The notes: a model not told the origin generated them from the letters alone. 64,000 nucleotides of DNA from Coprobacillaceae bacterium UN01-12pH3A (GCA_027676805.1 JAQENU010000014.1:22861-86860), one strand, 5' to 3'. Shown: positions 55,331 to 63,946, counted from the stretch's first letter. Numbers and translations: made by a program.

Positions 55331-56050
55331 ATGATCATTACAAAAGTAAATGAAATCACCAAGAAATACGGAAATAAAACCGTGCTGGACCATGTATCTT
55401 TTTGTGTTGAGGAAGGCGAATGTCTGGGCATTTTAGGACACAACGGTGCCGGAAAAACAACATTGATTGAAACGATGCTGGGTCTTAAAAAAGCCGATCA
55501 GGGTCAAGTATTCCTCTTTGATCACAACATGATTAAAAGAGATCAGCTATTATTTGAAAAAATCGGGGTACAGCTCCAGCACTCTGCCTATCAGTCAAAA
55601 ATTAAAGTGCATGAGCTATGTCAGGAACGGGCTGTGCTTTATCAAAAAGATATTGATGAAGACTGTCTATTAACTGATTTTGGTCTTTTGGATAAGAAGA
55701 ACCAAATGGTCGAAAGCTTATCCGGCGGGGAAAAGCAAAAGCTCTCTATTCTGCTTGCTGTTATGCACGAACCTGAACTTATTTTCTTAGATGAGTTAAC
55801 GACCGGACTGGATGTTGTCGCAAGAAGAGAAATTTGGAAATATCTGCTTGAATTGAAAAAGAATAAAAAGAGTTTGATCTTAACTTCGCATTATATGGAT
55901 GAAGTAGAAGCTTTATGTGACCGTATCCTTTTATTAAAAGAAGGAAAAGAATTGATCAGCGGCACAGTGAAAGAAGTGATTGAAAAGAGTCCTTATGATA
56001 ATTTAGAAAAAGCATTTTTATGGTATATGGGTGAGGAGGTCCTATTATGA
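55331..56050 (+). CDS. ABC transporter ATP-binding protein
   Basis: A 239-residue ABC ATPase. Walker A is GHNGAGKTTLIETMLG, the signature is SLSGGEKQKLSILLAV, and Walker B is ELIFLDELTTGLD. The H-loop is in TSHYMDE. It is the DrrA/Nod-like single-domain type used by drug exporters. It overlaps the permease start (ATGA). The MerR-type promoter just upstream implies inducible export. Confidence 0.9.
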   Translation: MIITKVNEITKKYGNKTVLDHVSFCVEEGECLGILGHNGAGKTTLIETMLGLKKADQGQVFLFDHNMIKRDQLLFEKIGVQLQHSAYQSKIKVHELCQERAVLYQKDIDEDCLLTDFGLLDKKNQMVESLSGGEKQKLSILLAVMHEPELIFLDELTTGLDVVARREIWKYLLELKKNKKSLILTSHYMDEVEALCDRILLLKEGKELISGTVKEVIEKSPYDNLEKAFLWYMGEEVLL

Positions 56051-56784
56051 AAAAATATTTAACCTATTTAAAAATTGAAGCTAGCTTGGCATTTCGCAGC
56101 ATTGACTTAATCTTTTTTGGGGTAGTCATGCCAATCGGAATTGCCGTTCTTATCGCTGCCATTGGCGGCAATAGTATGACCGCTAACGGATATACCTATC
56201 TTCAGGGAACATTCGGATCATTGATTACCGTAGGCATCTGTGCCACTGCCCTAATGGGAATCCCGTTATGTCTATCTGATTATCGTGATAAAAAAATTCT
56301 AAAACACTTTTTTGTAACACCTGTACGTCCAAGTATGATATTATTGGTACAAGCCATCATCAATGCCTTCATTTCAATTTTCTCAGCCATTGCTATTTAT
56401 GTTATTCTGAAATTGGGCTGGGGATACGAGATTAGTGGAAGTGTCGGTATGCTGGTACTGTCTTTTATGGTGACTATGTTTGCGCTCTATGGTTTAGGTA
56501 TGCTGATTGCAAGTTTATGCCGCACAACTAAATCCGTCAATTTAGCTTGTACGCTGTTTTATTTTCCGATGTTATTTTTATCCGGAGCGACAGTTCCTTT
56601 TGAAATCTTTCCGAAATGGCTGCAATCAATCGCCAATGTTTTACCGTTGACGCAAGGAATCAAACTCATTAAGGGGTATTCATTGTCATCACACCCTAAA
56701 AACACAGTTGAGCCGTTTATTATTTTATTTGCCGTCGCTGTGATCAGTATTATTTTATCTATTAAGACATTTAAATGGGAATAG
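56047..56784 (+). CDS. ABC transporter permease (ABC-2 type)
   Basis: A 245-residue ABC-2 membrane permease with six hydrophobic segments. The conserved stretch LFYFPMLFLSGATVPFEIFPKWLQSIANVLPLTQGI is the ABC-2 signature region before the last helix. It forms an exporter with the preceding ATPase, substrate unknown. It is coupled to it and is followed by the MerR regulator 12 bases later. Confidence 0.88.
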   Translation: MKKYLTYLKIEASLAFRSIDLIFFGVVMPIGIAVLIAAIGGNSMTANGYTYLQGTFGSLITVGICATALMGIPLCLSDYRDKKILKHFFVTPVRPSMILLVQAIINAFISIFSAIAIYVILKLGWGYEISGSVGMLVLSFMVTMFALYGLGMLIASLCRTTKSVNLACTLFYFPMLFLSGATVPFEIFPKWLQSIANVLPLTQGIKLIKGYSLSSHPKNTVEPFIILFAVAVISIILSIKTFKWE

Positions 56785-56796
56785 GAGGACATGTCG

Positions 56797-57624
56797 ATGT
56801 ATCGCATAGGAGAATTTTCTAAAATGAGCAAGGTTTCCATCAAGACTTTGCGCTATTATGATGAAATGGATTTATTAAAACCGGAATATATTGATCCTGA
56901 AAGCAGCTATCGCTTTTATACGACACAGCAGCTTATTGAGATTCATAGTCTGACTGCATACCGCCAAATTGGTTTGTCGATCAATGAAATCAAATTAATC
57001 TTATCAGGTCAAAATGAAGAGGATATTTTAGAAAAACATAAGGCTGAAATGCTGAAAGAAAAAGAACGTCTGAAGGAAAAGATTGCCCGTATTGATTTTC
57101 TGAGTTCACAGCAATTAGATGAGCATCTTCTGCAATATAAAGCTATCATCAAAGAAATCCCAGAGCTGATCGTCTATTCTAAAAAGATGCATTTAAACAG
57201 TTATCAGGATTACTTTGACGTCATTCCGCCATTAGGGGCAGAAGTCACTCGTTTAAATCCGGATATTCAATGTACCTTCCCCACATACTGTTTTATTAGT
57301 TATTTAGATGGTGAATACAAGGAATACGATCGTTACGTTGAATTTTGCGAAGCAGTAGACCGCTTTGGGACAGCACCAGAAGGTGTTATCTTCAAAAAGC
57401 TTGAACCAACGACTGTTGTTTCTGTTTTACATCAGGGCAGCTATAAGGATATTGGCCTTGCTTATGCTTACGCCGCACAGTGGATCGATAAAAATGGCTA
57501 TCTTTTAGCCGGAAATCCACGTGAAAATGTGATCGATGGGATTTGGAATAAAGAGTGTGAAGAAGAGTGGCTGACCGAAGTACAGATTCCTATTATAAAA
57601 GAAAAAAATGGCAAGAGCATCTAG
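56797..57624 (+). CDS. MerR family regulator with GyrI-like effector domain (BmrR-like)
   Basis: A 275-residue BmrR-like activator. The N-terminal winged helix (RIGEFSKMSKVSIKTLRYYDEMDLLKPEYIDP) and a coiled coil at about 75-115 precede a GyrI-like ligand-binding domain from 120. The conserved Glu near the end (WLTEVQIPI) usually contacts cationic drugs. I chose ATG at 56797 because AGGAGG lies eight bases upstream; ATG at 56791 is too close. As the last gene of the exporter operon it can turn on its own promoter. Confidence 0.88.
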   Translation: MYRIGEFSKMSKVSIKTLRYYDEMDLLKPEYIDPESSYRFYTTQQLIEIHSLTAYRQIGLSINEIKLILSGQNEEDILEKHKAEMLKEKERLKEKIARIDFLSSQQLDEHLLQYKAIIKEIPELIVYSKKMHLNSYQDYFDVIPPLGAEVTRLNPDIQCTFPTYCFISYLDGEYKEYDRYVEFCEAVDRFGTAPEGVIFKKLEPTTVVSVLHQGSYKDIGLAYAYAAQWIDKNGYLLAGNPRENVIDGIWNKECEEEWLTEVQIPIIKEKNGKSI

Positions 57625-57638
57625 CTGCTTGCCATTTT
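57605..57638. terminator. Bidirectional terminator
   Basis: AAAATGGCAAG / CTTGCCATTTT (11-base stem) spans the MerR stop and meets the convergent hydrolase end. Confidence 0.8.
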
Positions 57639-58249
57639 TATTTTAAATAAGGATTATACTGCTGTTCGTTTTTAATGCTCGTTTCTTCCCCATGTCCCGG
57701 AAAAACTCTGGCATCTTCTTGAAACTCTTTTAACTTCTTCATTGATAAAACGGTATCATGATGACTGGATAACGGGAAATCAAAACGCCCGATAGAACCA
57801 TTAAATAAGACGTCTCCGCTAAAGATGATCTTCTGATCTATCAGTTCAATCATGCTTGATCCCGGTGTATGCCCTGGCAAATGGTGCCATCTCACTTTAA
57901 ACGGACCGATTTGCATTGTCTCCTCACAATCTAAAACAGGTGCTTGAATGATGAGAGGATTTCCCATCATCATTGACAGATTATATTTAGGCTCTTTTAA
58001 ATACACATGATCTTCATGATGCAGATAAATAGGACAGGCAAACACCTGATACAAGGCATCTATTGCCCCTATATGATCACAATGCCCATGAGTCAATAAT
58101 ATTGCAAGAACGTCTAATTCATTTTCATGGATAAAGTTTTTGATTTTTTTTGCCTGATCCCCCGGATCAATGATGACTGCCTGAAAATGATCGTATAACA
58201 CATAACAATTCGTTTGAAACGAACTGACTACTAATCTTTTTATCTTCAT
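57638..58249 (-). CDS. MBL-fold metallo-hydrolase (glyoxalase II-like)
   Basis: A 203-residue metallo-beta-lactamase fold hydrolase. The metal site is LTHGHCDHIGAID, followed by HLPGHTPGSSMI, FSGDVLFNGSIGRFDFP and FPGHGEETSI. This is the short YcbL/glyoxalase II-like form common in Bacillota. It may hydrolyse S-acyl thioesters; a true GloB needs longer C-terminal helices that are absent. It is monocistronic. Confidence 0.88.
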   Translation of the reverse strand: MKIKRLVVSSFQTNCYVLYDHFQAVIIDPGDQAKKIKNFIHENELDVLAILLTHGHCDHIGAIDALYQVFACPIYLHHEDHVYLKEPKYNLSMMMGNPLIIQAPVLDCEETMQIGPFKVRWHHLPGHTPGSSMIELIDQKIIFSGDVLFNGSIGRFDFPLSSHHDTVLSMKKLKEFQEDARVFPGHGEETSIKNEQQYNPYLK

Positions 58250-58289
58250 CTCATCCCTCTTTTCTTTCTTAGCCTATTATAACATATCT

Positions 58290-58457
58290 TCACTTTTTAT
58301 TTAATTTATAAATAATATAACTAAAAGCGAGTGCATTGCTGATATTCATCGCATATAATAAACCGATAGTTCCGCTTCCATCCTGATCATAGTTTATCAA
58401 TGATAAAATAAATCCGAAGACAATGTTAAAAACAACATAAACAATAAAGAACATCAC
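58290..58457 (-). CDS. Small membrane protein with apparently displaced start
   Basis: A 55-residue frame (GTG at 58457 or ATG at 58454) coding a two-helix membrane protein: a first helix near residues 3-22 (FFIVYVVFNIVFGFILSLIN), a short loop with YDQDGSGT, and a second helix near 30-50. It ends KLNKK. There is no ribosome binding site for this start. A strong one (AGGGGAG) serves an ATG at 58468 in another frame that reads only MKKQ and stops. One added A in the six-A run would join them into MKKTVMFFIVYV and so on, 59 residues. I do not recognise the family. Confidence 0.55.
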   Translation of the reverse strand: MMFFIVYVVFNIVFGFILSLINYDQDGSGTIGLLYAMNISNALAFSYIIYKLNKK

Positions 58458-58544
58458 TGTTTTTTCATTGTACTCCCCTACTTTCTATAAACTCATCATA
58501 GCATTGCCGATCTTCTTAAACAATAGAATATACCAAAAGAAAAA

Positions 58545-58563
58545 AGAGTGCCAATGACACTCT
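58545..58563 (-). terminator. Terminator of rpmG
   Basis: AGAGTG / CACTCT with a seven-base loop, followed by TTTTTTC on the minus strand, 15 bases after the rpmG stop. Confidence 0.65.
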
Positions 58564-58577
58564 CCATATTCTTTAAA

Positions 58578-58727
58578 CTATTTTTTCTCTTTATGAGTCG
58601 TTTTTTTATTACATCTTGAACAGTATTTTTTAACTTCCATACGATCCGGGTGATTTCTTTTGTTTTTTGTACCGATATAGTTCTCTTCTCCACATTCTGT
58701 ACATTTATAAATAATGTTATCTCTCAT
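58578..58727 (-). CDS. rpmG: 50S ribosomal protein L33
   Basis: A 49-residue L33 of the zinc-binding (C+) form. Two CXXC pairs are present, [16 protein letters not shown] and [13 protein letters not shown]. The first residues MRDNIIYKC and the [12 protein letters not shown] stretch are diagnostic. A GGAGGTG site precedes the ATG. The gene is on its own with a terminator. Zinc-containing L33 is usually the constitutive copy. Confidence 0.95.
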   Translation of the reverse strand: MRDNIIYKCTECGEENYIGTKNKRNHPDRMEVKKYCSRCNKKTTHKEKK

Positions 58728-58835
58728 TCTCACACCTCCATACCCAAACTAATTTCGTATTACATAATAACACAATTATTTGTGAATTACCATACTTTTT
58801 TTAAAAACCCCTCAAATTAATCAGGAATTAAAAAG

Positions 58836-60932
58836 TTATTCTGATAATCCATATTTTTCAAAATATTTATCAAAAATCTGTCCTACGATACTTTGACATG
58901 TTTTTGAATTACCGCCCTCTCTAGGCGCAATGCACGCATAGGTCAAACGCGGGTTCTCATAAGGCGCATAAGCGATCAACGCCTGGTTAGGATAATCGGT
59001 TCCTGTTTCATCAAACACTTCGGCAGTCCCAGATTTTGCCGCCAGCACATAGTTCGTTTTTCTAAGTCCGGTTAAAATTCCATCACCGTTCACTCCGGCA
59101 TAGAATCCGGCCTGAATACGTTCAAACGCCGTCTTCTCGTCCGATACATCATCAAGCACTTCGACATTATTCGTATATACCGTCACGTCTTCCCCATTTA
59201 CATTCGTATAGGCTTCCGTCACCAGTCTTGGCTTCATGCGTCGTCCGCCATTGGCAATCGTTGAAACATACTGTGCCATTTGAATCGGCGTATAGGTGTA
59301 ATACTGACCGATCGAAGCATCAAGAATATTCCCGGCTTCGGGTTCACGATCTCCGCCTTGATAGCCTCTTTCTTCATTCGGTACATCAATTCCGGTTTTC
59401 ACACCCAGTCCCAATTCTCCAAAAGAGCGTTTGATCTTATCAAAAGCTTCATAGTTAATATATAACGGCTGATAAGGTACATAATTAGCTTCTGCCAAGC
59501 GCATCGCAATTTTAAACATGAATACATTGGAAGATTTAGCTAATGCCTGTACTTCGTTCAAGTTCCCCATTGCCGCTTTCGTCCATGATGATTTCGGCGC
59601 TGTCCCCTGAATATAAATAGGCTCATCATACAGCTGTTCTCCTGCCGTATAAAGTCCATATTTAAATCCCGTATATACGGTTGCTCCTTTTGAAGAAGAC
59701 CCAATCGCAAAGGCTTCTAAATAAGCCCCATCAGCAAAATCATAGATTTCACCGGTTTCGCGATCCAATGCCTTTCCGCACATTGCCACGATATCCCCGT
59801 TATTAGGATCCATCAGCACAACATAAAGACGATCCATATATTGATTTCCACTGGCATAAGCAATCGAACGCAGCTGAGTTTCCAAAATATTATTAATATA
59901 TTCCTGCAATTCCCAATCGATTGCCAATTTTAGGTTATAGCCTTTTTCACCCTGACTTAGTTGACTTAAAATCGGATCGCCGGTTTCTTCATCATAGGTC
60001 AAGTTATACGTAGCACCGCTTCCGCCAAGCAGACTTTCATATTGTTTTTCCAGTCCCGAAGTTCCGACACGTGAATTCATCTGATAGCCTAAAGCCAACA
60101 GCGTATCGGATTCATCTTTGGGAATCCCCTGTGTCTTGCTTGAAACATTTCCAAACAAGCTTTTCATTGTACTGCCATAAGGATAAACACGTGTATAGTC
60201 ATGACTGTATGTAAATCCTCTTAATATATTTTGACGTTCGCCAATAAAAGCAATATCTTCGGCTGAGACATTCTCCACAACGACATTGCCGCCATTAATA
60301 TCTTTATTCATTAAGGTATAGATATACGCCTCTTCAAGCGTCAGTTCACCGGAGCTGTAATACTGATTGATCATATCTTCTGTAATACGATCAATTTTCA
60401 TATTATAAATATCCGAATCGCTTAAAGTCCCAGCTTTATAAGCCGCCCATTCTTCTTCAGTAACAACTGTCTTCGTCTCTTTATCAAAATCACGAATCAG
60501 CATATCCTGCTTATCTCTCAGCGTCAGTTTAGATAAATCAATTTCGAAACGATCTGCAATGATCTTTGCCATTGCTCTTTCTTCTTCCTCTTCGATTCCT
60601 TTTGGCGCATAATACATGATGACATTGGTCGCTTCGCTTCCAACCAAAAGCGTACCATTGCGATCATAGATCTGTCCTCTAGGCACATCCTGTGTCTTTG
60701 ACTGAACCTGATAGGTCACCAGCTTTGCCGCATAATAATCTCCTTGATGCACCTGAATAAAAATCAGTCTAACTGCTATCACAATAATCGCAACAACGAT
60801 TAACCCCATCAATCCTACCATTCTCGCAAACGTACTCTGCTCTCTTTTTTTGCGCTCTCTTACTTTCTCATCATTTCTTCCCTGAAAGTAATATGTTCCG
60901 CTAAATTGCTGCTTTTTCTTAAATTTAAACAT
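58836..60932 (-). CDS. Class B penicillin-binding protein (PBP2/PbpA type)
   Basis: A 698-residue peptidoglycan transpeptidase. A short cytoplasmic tail and one transmembrane helix at about 39-60 precede the dimerisation (pedestal) domain with RGQIYDRNGTLLVG. The C-terminal transpeptidase domain follows. Catalytic motifs are SXXK as GSSSKGAT, SXN as SSN in ALAKSSNVFMF, and the third as KSGTAEV in place of KTGT. The length fits PBP2 of the elongasome or PbpA. No rodA or mreC is adjacent. The SD is AGGTGA. Confidence 0.9.
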   Translation of the reverse strand: MFKFKKKQQFSGTYYFQGRNDEKVRERKKREQSTFARMVGLMGLIVVAIIVIAVRLIFIQVHQGDYYAAKLVTYQVQSKTQDVPRGQIYDRNGTLLVGSEATNVIMYYAPKGIEEEEERAMAKIIADRFEIDLSKLTLRDKQDMLIRDFDKETKTVVTEEEWAAYKAGTLSDSDIYNMKIDRITEDMINQYYSSGELTLEEAYIYTLMNKDINGGNVVVENVSAEDIAFIGERQNILRGFTYSHDYTRVYPYGSTMKSLFGNVSSKTQGIPKDESDTLLALGYQMNSRVGTSGLEKQYESLLGGSGATYNLTYDEETGDPILSQLSQGEKGYNLKLAIDWELQEYINNILETQLRSIAYASGNQYMDRLYVVLMDPNNGDIVAMCGKALDRETGEIYDFADGAYLEAFAIGSSSKGATVYTGFKYGLYTAGEQLYDEPIYIQGTAPKSSWTKAAMGNLNEVQALAKSSNVFMFKIAMRLAEANYVPYQPLYINYEAFDKIKRSFGELGLGVKTGIDVPNEERGYQGGDREPEAGNILDASIGQYYTYTPIQMAQYVSTIANGGRRMKPRLVTEAYTNVNGEDVTVYTNNVEVLDDVSDEKTAFERIQAGFYAGVNGDGILTGLRKTNYVLAAKSGTAEVFDETGTDYPNQALIAYAPYENPRLTYACIAPREGGNSKTCQSIVGQIFDKYFEKYGLSE

Positions 60933-60963
60933 GACTTCACCTGCCTTACCGCTTTTTCATTAT

Positions 60964-60987
60964 ATAAAATAACTCCGGTTATTTTAT
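60964..60987. other. Perfect hairpin upstream of the PBP gene
   Basis: ATAAAATAAC-TCCG-GTTATTTTAT is an exact ten-base stem. It lies in the 107-base gap before the PBP gene and may act in the leader RNA or as an operator. It has no T run on the minus strand. Confidence 0.4.
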
Positions 60988-61008
60988 GTGATTTTATATT
61001 AATTAAAA

Positions 61009-61034
61009 ATGTGAGCGCATACTGCTCCCCACAT
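61009..61034 (-). terminator. Terminator of the XpaC-family pair
   Basis: ATGTGAGC pairs with GCTC...ACAT across a small bulge, with TTTTTAATT following on the minus strand, just after the second gene's stop. Confidence 0.5.
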
Positions 61035-61039
61035 CTTCA

Positions 61040-61573
61040 TTATTTTTTTACTAATTCTCTTTGAATCTTACGCATCATCTGTGATTTCGAATAATGCAGC
61101 TCACTTAAAATGTATTCTAAAGCATCTTTTTGTCCTTCTCGATACTTATTGCGGGAATTACGCACATTTTTTGCGACCTTGCTTAATTCATGGCGAATAC
61201 TCGACTCAAAAAATTCCAAATCATCTTTATAGGTTTCTAATTCCTGTAAATACGTCGTGATCACATTTTCATAGCCATCGCGATAATACCCACGATAACG
61301 GCGCCCATACTGAATGTTGCTCATCACTTGTTTCATATAATCAAAACGCGTGGTTATGACATTATGTGAATGTGTGGAATAAGGCTTTTCCGGCTTGCGT
61401 TTTCCAAAAGCTCGATCAATCCCATCAGAAAGCAGTTCACCCATATTATCGTAACCGCTCTTTTTTAAAGATTCATCAACATTGTCTTTTACTGTTGAAA
61501 TGGTTTGATCCGCCAGTTCTACTAAATCATTGATAAGATCATGATTATTATTTCTATCTCTATCTCTCGGCAT
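61040..61573 (-). CDS. XpaC-partner helical protein, unknown
   Basis: A 177-residue, mostly helical, charged cytoplasmic protein. The N-terminal PRDRDRNNN repeat, a central RYRGYYRDGYEN region and the long C-terminal helix (LSKVAKNVRNSRNKYREGQ) are its notable features. I recognise no domain. It overlaps the upstream XpaC-like gene by 14 bases, so the two are coupled. Start chosen at ATG 61573 (AGGTG six bases upstream) over GTG at 61582. Confidence 0.65.
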   Translation of the reverse strand: MPRDRDRNNNHDLINDLVELADQTISTVKDNVDESLKKSGYDNMGELLSDGIDRAFGKRKPEKPYSTHSHNVITTRFDYMKQVMSNIQYGRRYRGYYRDGYENVITTYLQELETYKDDLEFFESSIRHELSKVAKNVRNSRNKYREGQKDALEYILSELHYSKSQMMRKIQRELVKK

Positions 61574-62441
61574 TGTTTTCACCTACTTTAAGTTCATCAA
61601 TCGTTCCTTCTCTAACTAATCCATCTTTTTTAAGCATTGTTTCCAATACCGACATATCACTTGATAAATCTAAGATTTCATCGTCACAAAGCGTTGCAGA
61701 CATCGTTTCCAAAGCCTGATTAACCAAATAAATTGTTTTCATTAACTGAGATTCCACTTCATTAAAATCAGGATCCATTTTATTTGTATCTGACAAACGC
61801 ACATAGTTTTTCAAAATTGAAACCAATGTCGGCAAATAATAATAATCAAGCTTAGATACTTTCGATTCCTTTTCAGGATATTGATCTAAAATCTGATCAA
61901 TAAATTTAATCATCGCTGAAGTATGATATAAATCTTCCGTAATCTTTGTATTTGTAATAGAAGTATTCAAATCATCAATCTGACGCATAAATTTCTTTAG
62001 GTTTACTGTTGAATCTTCTTCCTCTTCATTTTCCGGCTCAGTCTCTACCACTTCATTCGTATAAATCACATACTTAAAGTAATCATACGTATCCGGAAAA
62101 GAGCTTTTAAATTCACTTACCTTACATAATTTTTCATTTTGATAATATACATCTAATGTATTGAACCCATTTGCCTGATCACTGCGGATCGTTACATTTT
62201 CGTTCAATACCAATTCATCATGTTCACTAAAATAAGCAAGTGCCTTTTCATCGAGTTGACGCTGCATTTTCTTTTTATCGCTTAATGATTTTTTCTTGCT
62301 GAAATATTGGACGGCTCCCAGTAAAAGGAAACTGACAGCAGCTGTCCCTAAAAAGAGATTAGAAAATCCCAACGGAAGTGCAAAAGCTATCAATGAGCCA
62401 AAACATATCAACGCCAAAAAATTTGAAGTCCATTTTTTCAC
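61560..62441 (-). CDS. XpaC-family (5-bromo-4-chloroindolyl phosphate hydrolysis) protein
   Basis: A 293-residue protein resembling the XpaC family (PF10112). Two N-terminal membrane helices (about 6-40, FLALICFGSLIAFALPLGF and LFLGTAAVSFLLLGAVQYF) precede a cytoplasmic helical domain with TEDLYHTSAMIKFIDQILDQYPEKESKV. The family name reflects an old screen, and its true role is unclear; it often pairs with TelA-like toxic-anion resistance genes, not found here. I chose GTG at 62441 (GGGGGTG upstream) over the earlier in-frame start. Confidence 0.78.
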   Translation of the reverse strand: MKKWTSNFLALICFGSLIAFALPLGFSNLFLGTAAVSFLLLGAVQYFSKKKSLSDKKKMQRQLDEKALAYFSEHDELVLNENVTIRSDQANGFNTLDVYYQNEKLCKVSEFKSSFPDTYDYFKYVIYTNEVVETEPENEEEEDSTVNLKKFMRQIDDLNTSITNTKITEDLYHTSAMIKFIDQILDQYPEKESKVSKLDYYYLPTLVSILKNYVRLSDTNKMDPDFNEVESQLMKTIYLVNQALETMSATLCDDEILDLSSDMSVLETMLKKDGLVREGTIDELKVGENNAER

Positions 62442-62583
62442 ACTTTCACCCCCGAAGATTATTATCTCATAAATCAGAAAAAATATCATTAAATATAGTG
62501 AACTTTTTACAATTAATTTTATAAACCTATTTTTAGGATAAATGTAAATGCTATCATTTTCAAAAATTAAAGAAAAGCATTAA

Positions 62584-62597
62584 TTTAACCGCTTTCA
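62584..62597. promoter_or_regulatory. cre-like site upstream of the PTS IIB gene
   Basis: TGAAAGCGGTTAAA (minus strand) matches TGWAANCGNTNWCA at 13 of 14 positions, about 34 bases before the -35 box of the IIB gene. CcpA control is likely. Confidence 0.55.
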
Positions 62598-62630
62598 GAA
62601 AATATTTATAAAAATTTAACACAAATTTAA

Positions 62631-62659
62631 TTGACAAAATTTAGAAATAGGCTTAATAT
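62631..62659 (+). promoter_or_regulatory. Sigma-A promoter of the PTS IIB gene
   Basis: TTGACA (62631-62636) and TAATAT (62654-62659) with a 17-base spacer, 29 bases before the ATG. Confidence 0.75.
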
Positions 62660-62688
62660 GTGTTTGTACGAAAGAGGAGGAATTTTAT

Positions 62689-63003
62689 ATGATTAAAATT
62701 AAATTAGTTTGTGCAACAGGTGTATCTTCAAATTTATTGGTAGATGTTCTAAAAAGAAAAGCTGCTGAAAAGAAAGTGGATTGCGAAATCTCATCTAGTT
62801 CATCAATGAACATTACTGACGCCGTTAATTCTTCTGACGTTTTAGTACTTGGACCTCAATATGGATATAAATTAGACGAAGTGCAAGCATTAGCAGATGG
62901 TAAATGTGCTGTCGTTACTTTGAAGGAATATGAATATTCTTCAATCGAAGCCGATAAAATCGTAGATAAAGCGGTTGAAGCTTATAACGCATTCAAAAAA
63001 TAA
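62689..63003 (+). CDS. PTS sugar transporter subunit IIB (lactose/cellobiose type), orphan
   Basis: A 104-residue IIB of the lactose/cellobiose family. The phosphorylatable cysteine is C8 in LVCATGVSSNLLVDVL, the P-loop position. LGPQYGYKLDEVQAL matches the LGPQI-type segment of the family. IIA and IIC are not nearby, so it must work with subunits encoded elsewhere, or act as a regulatory relay. Codon use is strongly biased and an AGGAGG site precedes the ATG, suggesting high expression. Confidence 0.88.
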   Translation: MIKIKLVCATGVSSNLLVDVLKRKAAEKKVDCEISSSSSMNITDAVNSSDVLVLGPQYGYKLDEVQALADGKCAVVTLKEYEYSSIEADKIVDKAVEAYNAFKK

Positions 63004-63011
63004 ATCACACT

Positions 63012-63035
63012 AAACCGTCTTTTGACGGTTTTTTG
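63012..63035 (+). terminator. Terminator of the IIB gene
   Basis: AAACCGTC-TTTT-GACGGTTT followed by T, nine bases after the stop. Confidence 0.8.
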
Positions 63036-63106
63036 TTTTTTGAAAAAAATACTTTCATTCTCGTTTCTATGCTATAATCTAACCAATAATTAAAAGGAAG
63101 GTAAGT

Positions 63107-63946
63107 ATGGAAAAGAAAATAGTTTTTTTAGATGTAGATGGTACATTGTGCAATGATGAGGGATTTGTCCCGGATTCTGCCCGTGATGCCGTTAGAGCTG
63201 CCAGAAAAAACGGTCATTTGGTTTATTTATGCACCGGACGTTCAAAAGCTGAGCTTTATGATTTCATTATGGAGGTTGGTTTTGACGGTGTGATCGGTGC
63301 CGGCGGAGGATTTGTCTCTGTTGGCGATGAGATGCTGTATCATAAACGTGTGAGTGATGATGACGTTCGTCATTTAGTTGATTTTTTTAATGAACACCAT
63401 GTTGATTTTTATTTAGAATCAAATGGCGGACTTTACGCCAGTGAAAATTTAGTTCACCATCTTGAAACGATGATGTACGGAGATGTCGATCATGATGAAG
63501 AAGCAAGACGCAAGCGAGATGAAAATCCTAATCATTTTATTGAAGCCATGATTCAAGGAGAATCATTATATCGCAGCGATGTCAACAAGGCTTGTTTTCT
63601 ACAATCCGATGTCCCTTTTGACAGAATTAAAGAGGAATTTGCCGGAGAGTTCAACGTTATTCCCTGCACAGTGCCAATGTTTGGACCAGACAGCGGTGAA
63701 TTAGCTGTTCCCGGTGTTCATAAAGCTACCGCAATCGAAGCTCTGCTGGAACATTTAGGACTTGATCAAAAAGACACCATCGCATTGGGTGATGGGATGA
63801 ATGATGCAGAAATGCTGGAATACTGTCAAATCGGAATTGCCATGGGAAATGCGAAAGCCGGTTTGAAAGAAATTGCCGACGAAGTGACGGATACACATGA
63901 TGAAGGCGGAATCCGCAACAGCTTCAAAAAACATGGCTTAATATAA
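63107..63946 (+). CDS. Cof-type HAD-IIB phosphatase
   Basis: A 279-residue HAD hydrolase. Motif I is VFLDVDGTLCNDEG (D9, D11), motif II is LCTGRSKAE, motif III is the Lys in VPGVHKATAIE, and motif IV is ALGDGMNDAEML. The large C2B cap between residues 85 and 190 is typical of Cof proteins. These dephosphorylate sugar phosphates or pyridoxal phosphate, with broad specificity. A TATAAT box at 63073-63078 is the likely promoter, with a poor -35. No gene follows to the window end. Confidence 0.88.
   Translation: MEKKIVFLDVDGTLCNDEGFVPDSARDAVRAARKNGHLVYLCTGRSKAELYDFIMEVGFDGVIGAGGGFVSVGDEMLYHKRVSDDDVRHLVDFFNEHHVDFYLESNGGLYASENLVHHLETMMYGDVDHDEEARRKRDENPNHFIEAMIQGESLYRSDVNKACFLQSDVPFDRIKEEFAGEFNVIPCTVPMFGPDSGELAVPGVHKATAIEALLEHLGLDQKDTIALGDGMNDAEMLEYCQIGIAMGNAKAGLKEIADEVTDTHDEGGIRNSFKKHGLI

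Noticed and set aside
58496..58693. A 65-residue frame on the minus strand overlapping rpmG
   Set aside because: It is the out-of-frame shadow of the L33 gene, whose zinc-ribbon motifs and ribosome binding site are clear.
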